From: Shewanella colwelliana ATCC 39565 | GTDB taxonomy: Bacteria > Pseudomonadota > Gammaproteobacteria > Enterobacterales > Shewanellaceae | NCBI RefSeq assembly: GCF_000518705.1 | Contig: NZ_JAEC01000017.1 | Coordinates: forward strand, 62,001 to 126,000 | DNA length: 64,000 bases | Direction of reading: 5' to 3' | Shown: positions 1 to 9,096 of the stretch, in pieces | How positions within the stretch are numbered: the stretch's first letter is position 1 | Layout of the letters: every line of letters begins with the position of its first letter | Program-made: the position numbers and the translations under genes | Notes under the pieces: model-generated | What the model was told of the DNA's origin: nothing | Database searches by the model: none | What the model saw: only the letters and a program-made list of their open reading frames with translations

Positions 1-69
1 TGGTTATCGAGTAATGGTTATGTTGGTTTAGGTTACAGGGTTAAAATCGCAGCGACGCTAGCAAGATAA
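1..69 (+). CDS. 3' end of an unidentified protein (partial)
   Basis: Frame 1 is open from the window edge for 22 codons and stops with TAA at 67-69, giving a tail that ends GLGYRVKIAATLAR. The other two forward frames close within ten codons. The fragment is too short to identify; the alternating glycine and aromatic residues could fit the last strand of a beta-barrel, but that is a guess. It may also be a chance open frame. Confidence 0.3.
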   Translation, partial: WLSSNGYVGLGYRVKIAATLAR

Positions 70-122
70 TGGCTAACTAAGGTAAGCTTACCGGTCTATA
101 TTTTTGTGGTCGGTGGGATCTC

Positions 123-986
123 ATGAGCCAAGTGTTAAATGATCTATTGTCGCTGCTCTCTCTAGAGCAGATAGAGGTTGGACTGTATAGAGGACAAAGC
201 CAAGATTTGGGTTTTGGCCATGTCTTCGGTGGCCAAGTGATGGGTCAAGCCTTAAGTGCTGCCGCGCAAACGGTAGCGGCAGACCGACAAGTTCATTCAT
301 TTCACTCCTATTTTTTGCGTGCTGGCGATGAGAAACTCCCCATTGTTTATGATGTTGAAATCATGCGAGATGGCGGCAGTTTTAGCGCTCGTCGTGTCAA
401 AGCGATTCAAAAAGGTCGGCCTATTTTTTATATGACTTGTTCATTCCAACGTCATGAAGAAGGGTTTAATCATCAGAGTCAAATGCCAGAGGTGCCAGGA
501 CCTGATGGGTTGCTCAATCAACAAGAACTGGCAATGACACTTCGCAATAAAGTGCCTGCAAAAGTGTTAGAGAAGTTTATGGCCGACTCACCGCTGGAGA
601 TGCGTCTAGTTAACCCCAGCGATCCCTTTGCGCCTAAAGAGAGCGAGCCTAAACGCTATGTTTGGATCCGTGCCAATGGTAGTATCCCTAACGATCTCTC
701 TGTACATGAGTATCTACTGGCTTATGCATCAGATTTTAATTTCTTGGTTACCGCAGCGCAGCCACACGGTGTGTCTTTTGTGACCCCAGGAATGCGTATG
801 GCTACCATAGATCACGCCATGTGGTTCCACCGCCCCTTGGATCTTAATCAATGGCTACTTTATGCCATTGATAGTCCTAATGCTGGTGGGGGTAGGGGCT
901 TTGTGCGTGGTGAGTTTTATACCCAAAGTGGTGAGTTAGTTGCGTCAGCCACCCAAGAGGGATTAATGCGTTTAGTGAAAGATTAA
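123..986 (+). CDS. tesB: Acyl-CoA thioesterase II
   Basis: Hydrolyses medium- and long-chain acyl-CoA to free fatty acid and CoA in the cytoplasm. The protein has 287 residues, the usual TesB length, with the double hot-dog layout. The three catalytic residues known from E. coli TesB fall at the same positions: Asp204 in ASDFNF, Thr228 in [12 protein letters not shown] and Gln278 in ATQEG. The GGQVMGQAL motif near residue 37 is typical of the N-terminal hot-dog. It lies 18 bp upstream of a YbaY-type lipoprotein gene on the same strand, so the two may be co-transcribed up to the terminator at 1426-1450. Confidence 0.95.
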   Translation: MSQVLNDLLSLLSLEQIEVGLYRGQSQDLGFGHVFGGQVMGQALSAAAQTVAADRQVHSFHSYFLRAGDEKLPIVYDVEIMRDGGSFSARRVKAIQKGRPIFYMTCSFQRHEEGFNHQSQMPEVPGPDGLLNQQELAMTLRNKVPAKVLEKFMADSPLEMRLVNPSDPFAPKESEPKRYVWIRANGSIPNDLSVHEYLLAYASDFNFLVTAAQPHGVSFVTPGMRMATIDHAMWFHRPLDLNQWLLYAIDSPNAGGGRGFVRGEFYTQSGELVASATQEGLMRLVKD

Positions 987-1004
987 ACCGTTACTAGGAT
1001 ATAA

Positions 1005-1403
1005 ATGAATATGAAAGTGAAAAGTGTAATCGCGTTTTTTTGTCTGTTGCTGTTAAGTGCGTGTGTGACTGTTGAGCCTGAGCCACCGGTGATTATTAAT
1101 GGTGCGGCGGGGTATTTGGAAAAGGTCAACTTGCCTCAAGGTAGCTCTATTACCATTGCGGTGATCGATTTGGACACGCCTGGCGCTATCATCGCACAGA
1201 AGTCGTTTAATATTGCCAGAGCACCCGTGCCCTTTAAGTTTACCTTTGATGCTGAAACCATTGACAGCAAAGTTAATTACGGTGTGGTAGCCATGATTCA
1301 ATATCAAGGTAAGGTGATCTTTCAAACCTACGACAAGTTTCCTGTGATAAACAATGGTAAGTTCACCACTGAAGTACTGATGAAATTGGTAAATAACCGA
1401 TAA
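1005..1403 (+). CDS. YbaY-family lipoprotein
   Basis: A 132-residue predicted lipoprotein. The first 20 residues form a signal peptide ending in the lipobox LLSAC, with lipidation expected at Cys20. The rest resembles the YbaY/YscW domain: a hydrophobic strand pattern SITIAVIDLD near residues 48-57, then APVPFKFTFD near 70, as in proteins of unknown or pilotin-like role. A second member lies at 6336-6737, with matching spacing of LPxxSxxxVxLxD and PFxFxF segments. The biochemical role is unknown. ATG codons at 1005 and 1011 are both possible starts. Confidence 0.75.
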   Translation: MNMKVKSVIAFFCLLLLSACVTVEPEPPVIINGAAGYLEKVNLPQGSSITIAVIDLDTPGAIIAQKSFNIARAPVPFKFTFDAETIDSKVNYGVVAMIQYQGKVIFQTYDKFPVINNGKFTTEVLMKLVNNR

Positions 1404-1425
1404 CTAGTATTATGAGCTATTGATT

Positions 1426-1450
1426 AAAAGGAGCTAAGGCTCCTTTTTTT
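1426..1450 (+). terminator. Rho-independent terminator after the lipoprotein gene
   Basis: GGAGC-TAAG-GCTCC stem preceded by A residues and followed by seven T residues, 22 bp after the stop of the YbaY-type gene. Confidence 0.85.
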
Positions 1451-1569
1451 GTGGATGATAAATAAGGATATACTGATTAACAATGAGCTTTTTTCATCTA
1501 TAAAGGCTTGCTCTTGAATATTGTATCCAATACTCTGGTTGGATAATAATAATTTCAAGGAGTGAATAC

Positions 1570-3771
1570 GTGACTTTTATTGGCAGTCATCAAGTTATTG
1601 GTAGCTCGCGAGCCAGCGAGTTATCTGATGAGCAAACGTGTGACACTGTTTACTCATCCCCTACCCAGATGCATTTAACCGCCCCTCAATGCTTGCCTCA
1701 TCTCGGCCTATTGTTGATAGGAATCTTCATGGTGTTGATAATGGGATGTGGCCAGTCCCCGTCAGAAAAACTGCTGACAGAGTCGCCCAAGTCAATTGAG
1801 CAAGCAAGCCCACAGGCTACAACCGTGGCCTCCGTTAATGCGCTGGCCAAGGAGTATCATCAATATTGGCAGTTGGCGGAACAGGGGATCCGCTGGCAAG
1901 TTGGGCAGCCACATAGCGATCAGTTAGAGATGAGTGGCCTACAGATATCGGCAGTGATTGATTATGGTGTGGATGAGGCGGGTAATACAGCACTGTCGCG
2001 CACATTAGTGTGGCCAATGCTCAGAACACTGCCTAACGATACCCATGCAAGCTTAATGCGCACTTTTAGCACCTCGGTGATGCCACAGCTAACCCTAGAT
2101 GGAGAAGAAGTGACAAACAGGGGGCTAGTCGAGGTGATCTTTGATGGTGTACTGACATTGACTCAGCAGCTGACAAAAGATGTCAGCTTGGTGCGAACCT
2201 TGACCATCCACCCCTATGAGCCCGGATTTATTGAACGCTGGCAGATAACCAATTTAGGTGAACAGCCTGTTTTAGCAGTACTAACTGAGATTGACTATCA
2301 AGAGGTCACTGGGGCTGAAAATGGCCTGTATGGACGCTATAAGATAGCGGTGAGCGCGCCAGCTAAATCTCAGGTTATTGCGCCAAATAGCCACTTAATT
2401 AACGACATTGTATTTAGCGCTCAACTCGCAGATGAGATGGTCTATATCGATCCTACCGAGGCAATCGCTACCAGACATCGTCAGCTGGATGGTTGGCGTA
2501 ATACGCTGCAGTTTGAAAGTCCAGACCCTCTGCTTAATCAAATGTTTGAGTTTGCCAAATTACGCGCGACAGAGTCTATTTTTGCCACGCGTAATGGCTT
2601 GGCCCATGGCCCTGGCGGTACTCGCTACTACGCTGCTGTCTGGGCAAATGATCAGGCCGAATATGTCAATCCATTCTTTCCCTACTTAGGAGATGCAAAA
2701 GGTGTAGCATCGGCGCTCAATAGTTTTAAATGGTTCGCCAATTACATGAACCCTGAGTTTAGTGCGCTTCCTTCATCTATCATCGCTGAAGGCACTGATT
2801 TTTGGAATGGTGCTGGCGACCGTGGTGATTGCGCCATGATAGCTTATGGTGCCAGCGACTTTGCCCTAAGCTTAGGTCGAGAAGATAACGCACGTGAACT
2901 ATTGCCTTTGATTGAGTGGTGCCTTGAGTACAATCGCCATCAACGCATGGAAAATGGGATCATTGCTAGTGATAGTGATGAACTTGAAGGGCGTTTTCCT
3001 GCGGGGAATGCCAATTTGAGTACCAATATGTTGGCCTATGGCGGACTCGTTCGCGCAGCAAGATTAAAAAAGGCTCTAGGCGACGATGATCAAGGGCTGG
3101 AACAAGAGGCACAAGCGCTAAAACTAGCTATCATAGCTCATTTCAGCGCCGAGGTTGCTGGTTACCAAACCTACCGTTATTACGAAGGCAATGACAAGCT
3201 TAGAGCCTGGATAGCACTGCCATTGGCCTTTGGGTTTGAGCACCACAAGGCGGGTACCATAGATGCCTTGTTATCAGAAAATCTGTGGACTAAAGATGGC
3301 TTATTGACCGAAGAGGGAGATAAAACGTTTTGGGATCGCTCTACCTTATATGGTTTTAGGGCGTTAATGAAAGCCGGTGAATTACAGCGAGTATGGCCCT
3401 ATTTTGAATATTACTCCCACAAACGTCTTACTGGTGAACATGTGCCCTATGCGGTGGAAGCGTGGCCTGAAGGGGATCAGCGACATCTCAGCGCAGAAAG
3501 TGGTTTGTATGCCAGAGTGATCATTGAGGGACTATTTGGGATTGAACCGATAGGTTTTCAGCAGTTTATGTTGGCACCTAGATTGCCAGCGCATTGGAAT
3601 GACATGGCACTTAGGCATATTAAGGCCTTTGGCGCTGATTTCGATATCGTGGTTAGACGAGTTGAGGGCGGAGTCAATATTGATATTATTAGTGCGGGCA
3701 GGGTGATACAGCAGCATTTTTGGGATCAAGGCTCGCCACTACCAGTAACGCTCACATTAATTCAGCCATAA
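1570..3771 (+). CDS. Putative (alpha/alpha)6-barrel glycoside hydrolase, lipoprotein
   Basis: A 733-residue exported protein. The GTG start at 1570 is supported by AAGGAG seven bases upstream. An unusually long N-terminus (about 50 residues) precedes a hydrophobic stretch ending in the lipobox LIMGC, so lipidation near residue 60 is expected. Residues 70-310 look like a beta-sandwich. Residues 315-730 look like a six-hairpin (alpha/alpha)6 glycosidase barrel, with acidic and aromatic clusters such as YYAAVWANDQAEYV, DFWNGAGDRGDCAM and WPEGDQRHLSAESG. The family resembles GH63/amyloglucosidase-type enzymes, but I cannot assign a substrate. It is a single-gene unit between two hairpins. Confidence 0.6.
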   Translation: MTFIGSHQVIGSSRASELSDEQTCDTVYSSPTQMHLTAPQCLPHLGLLLIGIFMVLIMGCGQSPSEKLLTESPKSIEQASPQATTVASVNALAKEYHQYWQLAEQGIRWQVGQPHSDQLEMSGLQISAVIDYGVDEAGNTALSRTLVWPMLRTLPNDTHASLMRTFSTSVMPQLTLDGEEVTNRGLVEVIFDGVLTLTQQLTKDVSLVRTLTIHPYEPGFIERWQITNLGEQPVLAVLTEIDYQEVTGAENGLYGRYKIAVSAPAKSQVIAPNSHLINDIVFSAQLADEMVYIDPTEAIATRHRQLDGWRNTLQFESPDPLLNQMFEFAKLRATESIFATRNGLAHGPGGTRYYAAVWANDQAEYVNPFFPYLGDAKGVASALNSFKWFANYMNPEFSALPSSIIAEGTDFWNGAGDRGDCAMIAYGASDFALSLGREDNARELLPLIEWCLEYNRHQRMENGIIASDSDELEGRFPAGNANLSTNMLAYGGLVRAARLKKALGDDDQGLEQEAQALKLAIIAHFSAEVAGYQTYRYYEGNDKLRAWIALPLAFGFEHHKAGTIDALLSENLWTKDGLLTEEGDKTFWDRSTLYGFRALMKAGELQRVWPYFEYYSHKRLTGEHVPYAVEAWPEGDQRHLSAESGLYARVIIEGLFGIEPIGFQQFMLAPRLPAHWNDMALRHIKAFGADFDIVVRRVEGGVNIDIISAGRVIQQHFWDQGSPLPVTLTLIQP

Positions 3772-3794
3772 AAGTCATCGCCTCAATCTTATCG

Positions 3795-3819
3795 CTGGGG
3801 TAGGATATTGCTACCCCAG
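3795..3819 (+). terminator. Hairpin between the glycosidase and nucleotidyltransferase genes
   Basis: Perfect 9-bp stem CTGGGGTAG / CTACCCCAG with a 7-base loop, 17 bp before the next start codon. There is no T tract, so it may be a weak terminator, an attenuator or an mRNA-stabilising structure. Confidence 0.4.
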
Positions 3820-3836
3820 AAGCCGATAACATTCTT

Positions 3837-4454
3837 GTGAATCATCAAAACATCTCTAATTCCCAGCAGTTGTGTCTGTGGCTAAAGCAAGATGCCATGC
3901 GTATGGATGCACTGAAGTATGCTGCGCAGCTTAACCTTCCTCAGTGGTGTATTGCCGCAGGGTTTGTGCGTAACTTAGTGTGGGATAGGCTTCACGGGCG
4001 TTTGAATACCCCATTAACCGATATTGATGTTATCTATTTCGACCCCTCTGATCTCAGTAAAGACAGTGAATATGGTTATCAAGCCAAGTTGCAAACATTA
4101 GCGCCGGATTATCCATGGTCGGTAAAAAATCAGGCTAGAATGCACATTCGTAATGGCGATGAGCCTTATACCTCGACCCTTGATGCCATGGGTTACTGGC
4201 CTGAGTTAGAGACAGCTGTGGGCGTGAGCTTTTCCTTAGCTGAGGCCGCAGAGCCTCTGGTGCAGCATGCCCCTTTGATTAGCAACCTTGACACACTGCA
4301 GGGCATCGAGATTTTTGCCCCGTTTGGGCTTACTTCGCTATTTGATTTAAGAGTTAGCCCTAATTCAAAACGGGATATTAAGCTATTCCATCAAAGGGTG
4401 AAGCAAAAAAGCTGGCTTGGACAATATCCTAAACTCTCCTGCACTACCGAATAA
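3837..4454 (+). CDS. Nucleotidyltransferase family protein (DUF925 type)
   Basis: A 205-residue cytoplasmic protein of the bacterial nucleotidyltransferase-like family (PF06042 type). The diagnostic parts are CIAAGFVRNLVWDRLHG near residues 38-54 and the acidic pair in TDIDVIYFD near residues 61-69, which is the metal-binding motif of the Pol-beta-like fold. The C-terminal APFGLTSLFDLRVSPN is also typical. The substrate in this family is unknown. The start is taken as GTG at 3837; no strong ribosome binding site is visible. Confidence 0.75.
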   Translation: MNHQNISNSQQLCLWLKQDAMRMDALKYAAQLNLPQWCIAAGFVRNLVWDRLHGRLNTPLTDIDVIYFDPSDLSKDSEYGYQAKLQTLAPDYPWSVKNQARMHIRNGDEPYTSTLDAMGYWPELETAVGVSFSLAEAAEPLVQHAPLISNLDTLQGIEIFAPFGLTSLFDLRVSPNSKRDIKLFHQRVKQKSWLGQYPKLSCTTE

Positions 4455-4620
4455 GTCGCACATCCTACCTTTGTTAACGCGTTAAGTAGATAACCTCTAA
4501 TTTACCCTTAGCTTAATTTGCGCTATGTCACTTTTTTCAAAGGTGCATTGTCTATAACGCTTATCTTTTTGTGATCGATATAGCTTTTGCCTATCTAAAA
4601 AGTGGTATAGCGACCTGATA

Positions 4621-4634
4621 TTGATTTGGATCAA
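4621..4634. promoter_or_regulatory. FNR/EtrA box upstream of ompW
   Basis: TTGATTTGGATCAA matches the FNR consensus TTGAT-N4-ATCAA at all ten specified positions. It lies 92 bp upstream of the ompW start in a 271-bp intergenic region. FNR control of ompW is known in enterics, so oxygen-responsive control here is a well-supported inference. Confidence 0.75.
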
Positions 4635-4725
4635 GATGTAGCGAGTTTGGATCTGGCAGGATACGCGCAAATGTTAAGGATTTTGATAATAATAACGACG
4701 TAAACTGTTGTATTAATGGAGTAGT

Positions 4726-5370
4726 ATGATGAAAAAAAGTATCGTTTCAGGTCTAATCGCAGCCGCCCTACTATCGACTGGTTTTGCCGCTTCTGTTTCT
4801 GCTCACCAAGCTGGTGATATCATTGTTCGCGCTGGTGCGGTAGTTGTTGCACCAAATGAATCTAGCCCTGTTGTTGCAGAAGTTGCAGAGTTCACTGTCA
4901 GCAACAATACTCAGCTAGGGCTAAACTTTGGTTATATGCTAACTGACAATATCGGTGTTGAGTTGTTGGCTGCGACGCCATTCTCACACGACATCTCTTT
5001 AGGGGCGCTTAAGATTGCTGAGACAAAGCATTTACCGCCTACTTTAGTGGCTCAGTACTATTTTGGTTCTGCTGACTCAAAACTACGCCCATATATCGGT
5101 GCTGGTGTTAACTTCACTAACTTTTTTGACAATGAATTTACCAATGACCTTGATGGCGCATTAACCGATCTAAGTTTGTCAAATTCATGGGGCTTAGCGG
5201 CACAAGCTGGTATCGACTACCAAGTAAATAAAAATTGGTTGGTGAATGCTTCAGTTTGGTATGCGCAGATCAGCACTGACGTAACGTTTAATTTAGGTGG
5301 CGCTGCTCAGAAAGTTGAAACCGATATCGACCCATGGGTATATATGGTCAGCGTTGGCTACACCTTCTAA
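4726..5370 (+). CDS. ompW: OmpW-family outer membrane protein
   Basis: A 214-residue eight-stranded outer-membrane barrel, the usual OmpW size. Residues 1-26 are a signal peptide cleaved after VSAHQ or VSA, followed by AGDIIVRAGAVVVAPNES, the standard OmpW N-terminus. NTQLGLNFGYMLTDNIGVELLAATPFSHD and the C-terminal YMVSVGYTF (terminal Phe for BAM recognition) are hallmarks. OmpW is a narrow hydrophobic channel. A perfect FNR box upstream indicates induction under oxygen limitation. The ATG at 4729 is an alternative start; GGAG lies just upstream of both. A strong terminator follows. Confidence 0.93.
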   Translation: MMKKSIVSGLIAAALLSTGFAASVSAHQAGDIIVRAGAVVVAPNESSPVVAEVAEFTVSNNTQLGLNFGYMLTDNIGVELLAATPFSHDISLGALKIAETKHLPPTLVAQYYFGSADSKLRPYIGAGVNFTNFFDNEFTNDLDGALTDLSLSNSWGLAAQAGIDYQVNKNWLVNASVWYAQISTDVTFNLGGAAQKVETDIDPWVYMVSVGYTF

Positions 5371-5388
5371 GGTTTACTGAACTTGATC

Positions 5389-5416
5389 AAAAAGGAGCCG
5401 TTTGGCTCCTTTTTTT
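5389..5416 (+). terminator. Terminator after ompW
   Basis: GGAGCC-GTTT-GGCTCC stem with flanking A residues and a run of seven T residues. It can serve both strands, so it may also end transcription of the convergent SDR gene. Confidence 0.85.
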
Positions 5417-5433
5417 GTGGCGGTTGTACCGGT

Positions 5434-6234
5434 TTATTTTGCAGTCTTGTTGGCTTTCTCTGCCGCTTTAGCTTCCAATCGCTGGGCTTTGGTGCGCCAG
5501 TGCCTAGTGTTATAAATAAACTCTGGTAATAGCTTGGTTAACCAGGCGACCAATCGCCAGCGCTTAGTGATATACACTTTCCGTTTGGCTTTTTTCATTG
5601 CACTAATCACTTGTCTTGCCACCTCGTCAGGTGGCGAAAGCCATAGTCGACTCTTTTGCATGGCCGCTTTATCGAGTAACCCGAGCTGGAGATCTGTGAT
5701 GGTTATCGGCAGTTTTAGACGCTGAGCGTGCATGCTCAGCCCCTCAAGGTAGTTGGTCGCATAGGCTTTCGATGCATGGTAGGCCACGCTAGGACCGCCT
5801 CTTAGTCCAGCAATGGAGTTTATGGCCGCTAACTGACCATAGCCTTGCTGGGTAAATAGCCGAAAAGCCGTATTGCATATGGCGCTAAAGCCCTGCACAT
5901 TGACGGTAATAATATCTTCTTCTGGTTGCCATGGTAATGCGGGATCATAGCTATTAAGGCCAGTGTTCACGATCACTAAATGCGCACCGTCTAATTCATG
6001 CCACAGAGATTCTAAGGTGGCAATAATGGCTTGAGGTTGATCAATTTGCAGTGGAAGCACACGGACTTTGGTTGGTAATGATTGAGCAAATTCAGATAAC
6101 GAATCCGGATCTTGGGCGAGAAGTGCTAATTCAACACCTTGCTCAGCAAGTTGTTTGGCGACTTCGCGACTTAATAGTGAGCTTGCGCCCACAATAATGG
6201 CAGTAGCTTGGGTCATTAGGCTATTCGATGACAA
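5434..6234 (-). CDS. SDR-family short-chain dehydrogenase
   Basis: A 266-residue cytosolic NAD(P)-dependent oxidoreductase. The Rossmann nucleotide-binding segment is IIVGASSLLSREVAKQL (residues 13-29), followed by the NTG-type motif IVNTGLNSY and the catalytic SIAGLRGGPSVAYHASK with Tyr-x-x-x-Lys. The basic C-terminal tail (LPEFIYNTRHWRTKAQRLEAKAAEK) is common in SDR proteins annotated as fatty acyl or sterol-type reductases, but the substrate cannot be read. It is convergent with ompW and divergent from the MetJ-controlled lipoprotein gene. Confidence 0.85.
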   Translation of the reverse strand: MSSNSLMTQATAIIVGASSLLSREVAKQLAEQGVELALLAQDPDSLSEFAQSLPTKVRVLPLQIDQPQAIIATLESLWHELDGAHLVIVNTGLNSYDPALPWQPEEDIITVNVQGFSAICNTAFRLFTQQGYGQLAAINSIAGLRGGPSVAYHASKAYATNYLEGLSMHAQRLKLPITITDLQLGLLDKAAMQKSRLWLSPPDEVARQVISAMKKAKRKVYITKRWRLVAWLTKLLPEFIYNTRHWRTKAQRLEAKAAEKANKTAK

Positions 6235-6286
6235 ATGGTTGGCCTATGATATGAACATCTCAACGATAGAACAAGATTTAAAGTGT

Positions 6287-6318
6287 AGACATATGGACAT
6301 CCAGAAGTCTTGATGTAT
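6287..6318. promoter_or_regulatory. Putative MetJ operator (four tandem met boxes)
   Basis: Four contiguous 8-mers match the met box AGACGTCT at 6, 5, 7 and 5 of 8 positions: AGACATAT, GGACATCC, AGAAGTCT, TGATGTAT. Tandem 8-bp repeats are how MetJ dimers bind. The site ends 17 bp before the lipoprotein start at 6336, which is upstream of metA. Confidence 0.6.
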
Positions 6319-6335
6319 GATTAGGAGCATAGAGT

Positions 6336-6737
6336 ATGAACAGATGGTTAAAATCCCTTTTGCCTGTGGCGATGGCAGCAAGTGTGTTAGTGGGGTGTGC
6401 AACACCTAATGCCAGTGTCGAGATCCAAGGCGAGGTGTGGTTTAAAGAGCGTATTGCACTGCCAGCCGAGGCGATATTGTCGGTGCAACTGCAAGATGTC
6501 TCTAAAATGGATGTCCCCGCAGTGGTAATTGCCGAGTTGGAGCGCAGCGATGTGACAACGCCCGCGCCATTTCAGTTTGTTATCCCAAGTGATCAATTTG
6601 AACCCGGGCATCGCTATGCCATCGGAGCCAAAATCACCTTAGGCGATGAGCTGATGTTTATTAATACTCAGTCGTACCCTATCGACATTAGCAATCAAGG
6701 GCCTATGTCGGTACTTATACAAAAAGTCGGTCGTTAA
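6336..6737 (+). CDS. YbaY-family lipoprotein upstream of metA
   Basis: A 133-residue predicted lipoprotein with signal peptide and lipobox VLVGC (Cys21). The remaining domain resembles YbaY/YscW: ALPAEAILSVQLQDVSKMD near residues 40-58 and PFQFVIPSDQFEPGHRYAIGAKI near 72-94. It is a paralogue of the gene at 1005-1403. It sits directly behind a MetJ-like operator, and metA follows 78 bp later with no terminator between, so it is probably co-transcribed with metA as part of the methionine regulon. The function is unknown; the link to methionine is inferred only from position. Confidence 0.75.
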   Translation: MNRWLKSLLPVAMAASVLVGCATPNASVEIQGEVWFKERIALPAEAILSVQLQDVSKMDVPAVVIAELERSDVTTPAPFQFVIPSDQFEPGHRYAIGAKITLGDELMFINTQSYPIDISNQGPMSVLIQKVGR

Positions 6738-6815
6738 TCTTATCCATTACCGCGTCGACTTTATGGTCATGGCATGCCTCTATGGGTATGTTTCACACAG
6801 TTAAAGAGGCGCGGT

Positions 6816-7769
6816 ATGCCGGTAAAAATTCCAGATAATCTGCCAGCAGCAGGTATTTTAGAATCTGAAAACATCTTTGTTATGTCCGAAACTCGGGCGG
6901 CAAATCAGGATATTAGACCGATGAAGGTACTGATCTTAAACCTGATGCCAAATAAGATTGAAACCGAAACTCAACTGCTGCGCTTGCTGGGCAACACGCC
7001 ACTTCAGGTGGATGTGGATCTGCTGCGTATTCACGATAAAGAGTCAAAACATACCTCTATCGATCATATGAATAATTTCTATCGCGACTTTGAAGATGTG
7101 CGCCATAGAAACTATGATGGTTTAATCATTACTGGTGCTCCTTTGGGGCAGATAGCCTTTGAAGATGTGGTCTACTGGGATCATATCCGTGAGATCATTG
7201 ACTGGTCTCAGGCCCATGTCACTTCAGTGTTATTTCTCTGTTGGGCGGCCCATGCGGCGCTCTATCACTTATACGGGCTAAAGAGAAAACTACTGGCAAA
7301 GAAGCGCTCTGGGGTATTTTCTCACCAGCGCAGTAAACACTATTTTCCATTACTGCGTGGTTTTGATGAGGAGTTTTATGCACCCCATTCACGCTTTGCT
7401 GAGATGGATGTTGATGAGTTAAATGCGCACCCTGAGCTGCAAGTGCTCACCGAGTCAGAAGAAGCGGGTGCCTATATGGTGCTTAGCCGTAGCAATCGCA
7501 ACCTATTCGTGACGGGTCATCCCGAGTATCAAAAGGCAACCTTGAAAGAGGAGTATCAGCGTGATCTTGGTGAAGGACTTAACCCCGATGTACCAATGAA
7601 CTATTTTCGCAACGATGATCCGACGCAAGAGCCCGTTGCACGCTGGCACAGCCATGGAAGCTTGCTAGTTAGTAACTGGCTGAATTACTACGTCTATCAG
7701 CTTACGCCTTATGACCTTGATGACATGAGCGCTATGACCCCTTGGGAAAGTGATGGGGTCGTTAAATGA
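6816..7769 (+). CDS. metA: Homoserine O-succinyltransferase
   Basis: Catalyses the first committed step of methionine synthesis, acylation of homoserine by succinyl-CoA (some family members use acetyl-CoA). The start is set at ATG 6816 because homologues begin MPxxxPDxLPA; an earlier in-frame ATG at 6774 would add 14 unlike residues. The protein has 317 residues, close to the usual 309-315. Typical segments are [25 protein letters not shown], the catalytic cysteine in [15 protein letters not shown], and the His/Glu pair in TGHPEYQ. The 3' end overlaps the GNAT gene by 4 bp (ATGA), so the two are translationally coupled. The MetJ-like operator at 6287-6318 probably controls the unit. Confidence 0.95.
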   Translation: MPVKIPDNLPAAGILESENIFVMSETRAANQDIRPMKVLILNLMPNKIETETQLLRLLGNTPLQVDVDLLRIHDKESKHTSIDHMNNFYRDFEDVRHRNYDGLIITGAPLGQIAFEDVVYWDHIREIIDWSQAHVTSVLFLCWAAHAALYHLYGLKRKLLAKKRSGVFSHQRSKHYFPLLRGFDEEFYAPHSRFAEMDVDELNAHPELQVLTESEEAGAYMVLSRSNRNLFVTGHPEYQKATLKEEYQRDLGEGLNPDVPMNYFRNDDPTQEPVARWHSHGSLLVSNWLNYYVYQLTPYDLDDMSAMTPWESDGVVK

Positions 7770-8299
7770 GCGAATTGTCAAATACCACCTTGATAGATAC
7801 ACCAAGATTGCAGATGCGTGAGTTTACCCTCGATGATGCTGACGCGGTACTGGCCTTTTCGATTCATCCTGAGGTGGTACGATACACAGGTGATGCAGGC
7901 AAGGTTAACTCGCTTGAAGATGCCAAACGGGTTATCAAAGATTATTGGTTGGCGGGGTATCGCGAACATGGTTTCGCGCGATATGCGCTGATCTGCAAGC
8001 AAGATAATCAATTGATCGGGTTTTGTGGCATAAAATATGAACCCCATCTCAATCGTGGCGCCGGGGGAATCGATATTGGTTATCGGATGTTACCCGACTA
8101 TTGGGGGCAAGGATTGGCCACAGAAGCGGTAAAGGCTTGCTTGGACTATGCGCACAGCACCTTAGGGGTCGAAAAGGTTTACGCAGAAGTGATGGTTGAA
8201 AACAGCGCCTCAAGTAAGGTGTTGCTCAAGGCGGGTATGCGGCATATTGATAGTTATCAAGATGACGGTTACCAACTGTATCTCTATGAGACCTGCTAG
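7766..8299 (+). CDS. GNAT-family N-acetyltransferase (RimJ/RimL type)
   Basis: A 177-residue acetyl-CoA-dependent acyltransferase. The N-terminal [19 protein letters not shown] is the RimJ/RimL-like opening. The acetyl-CoA loop is [20 protein letters not shown] near residues 107-126 (WGQGLATEA, the Q/R-x-x-G-x-G/A motif), followed by [24 protein letters not shown]. The acceptor, protein N-terminus or small molecule, cannot be inferred. Its start codon overlaps the metA stop by 4 bp, placing it in the metA transcript. Confidence 0.85.
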   Translation: MSELSNTTLIDTPRLQMREFTLDDADAVLAFSIHPEVVRYTGDAGKVNSLEDAKRVIKDYWLAGYREHGFARYALICKQDNQLIGFCGIKYEPHLNRGAGGIDIGYRMLPDYWGQGLATEAVKACLDYAHSTLGVEKVYAEVMVENSASSKVLLKAGMRHIDSYQDDGYQLYLYETC

Positions 8300-8473
8300 G
8301 CGCCACGTTTTAAGTAAATCATATCTCGCTTGAGAAACCACCTCCAACAGGCTATTTTATCTAGACTTATCAGGTTCTATTGGCTTTTTTTTCTAGAACC
8401 GTCGCGACGTTTCATACTCCTCCCATTAACCCATCATTTGACTAATGGTAGAAGTATTAGGTAAAGGACTGCT

Positions 8474-9094
8474 ATGTCTGAGATTAAAAAGCGTATTTTG
8501 TTATTGCTGGCGCATCCCTCACAGCACCGCTCTGAAGTAAATATTCCCTTATTTGAAACGGCTAAAGCCATTGAGGGGGTCACGGCTGTTGATCTATACG
8601 GTGAATACCCCACCTTCGATATTGATATTGAGCAAGAGCAGCAACGGCTTGTGGATCACGACATCATTATTTTTCAGTTTCCTCTCTATTGGTACTCCAC
8701 TCCCGCAATGTTAAAGGAGTGGCAAGATCTGGTGCTGGAGTATGGGTTTGCCTATGGCACCGATGGGGAGCAACTCAAGGGTAAGCCGTTTTTGTGTGCC
8801 TTGACCGCAGGGGGAAAAGAGGAAGCTTACCAAGCTCAAGGTTATAACCATTTCACAATCAGGCAGCTATTGGCGCCCCTTGAACAAACTGCCAGTCTCA
8901 CCGGAATGCACTATCTACCGCCATTAGCACTGTTTGGCGCGAGAACGGCATCAGAGGATGATCGTATGGATGCCCATCGCCGCAAGTGGCGTCGATTACT
9001 TAAAGCACTAGTGGAAGATCGCGTCGATTTAGACATGGCGTCTGGGCTGGGGAAGCTCAATCACAGTTTAGATCAAATTATCTTGGGGGATTAA
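8474..9094 (+). CDS. kefG: KefG-type ancillary NAD(P)H oxidoreductase of a K+ efflux system
   Basis: A 206-residue flavodoxin-fold quinone-oxidoreductase-like protein. ILLLLAHPSQHRSEVN near residue 8 is the FMN phosphate-binding motif, and DIIIFQFPLYWYSTPAMLKEWQD plus FLCALTAGGKEEAY are hallmarks of the KefF/KefG family. KefG binds and is required for full activity of its Kef antiporter, which protects against electrophiles. The antiporter gene follows after 2 bp. AGGTAAAGGA upstream of 8474 provides a ribosome binding site. It could equally be named kefF; placement and length favour KefG. Confidence 0.88.
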   Translation: MSEIKKRILLLLAHPSQHRSEVNIPLFETAKAIEGVTAVDLYGEYPTFDIDIEQEQQRLVDHDIIIFQFPLYWYSTPAMLKEWQDLVLEYGFAYGTDGEQLKGKPFLCALTAGGKEEAYQAQGYNHFTIRQLLAPLEQTASLTGMHYLPPLALFGARTASEDDRMDAHRRKWRRLLKALVEDRVDLDMASGLGKLNHSLDQIILGD

Positions 9095-9096
9095 GG

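Noticed and set aside
6774..6815. Upstream ATG at 6774 as the metA start
   Set aside because: The 14 extra residues do not resemble MetA N-termini, while ATG 6816 gives the normal MPxxxPDxLPA opening.
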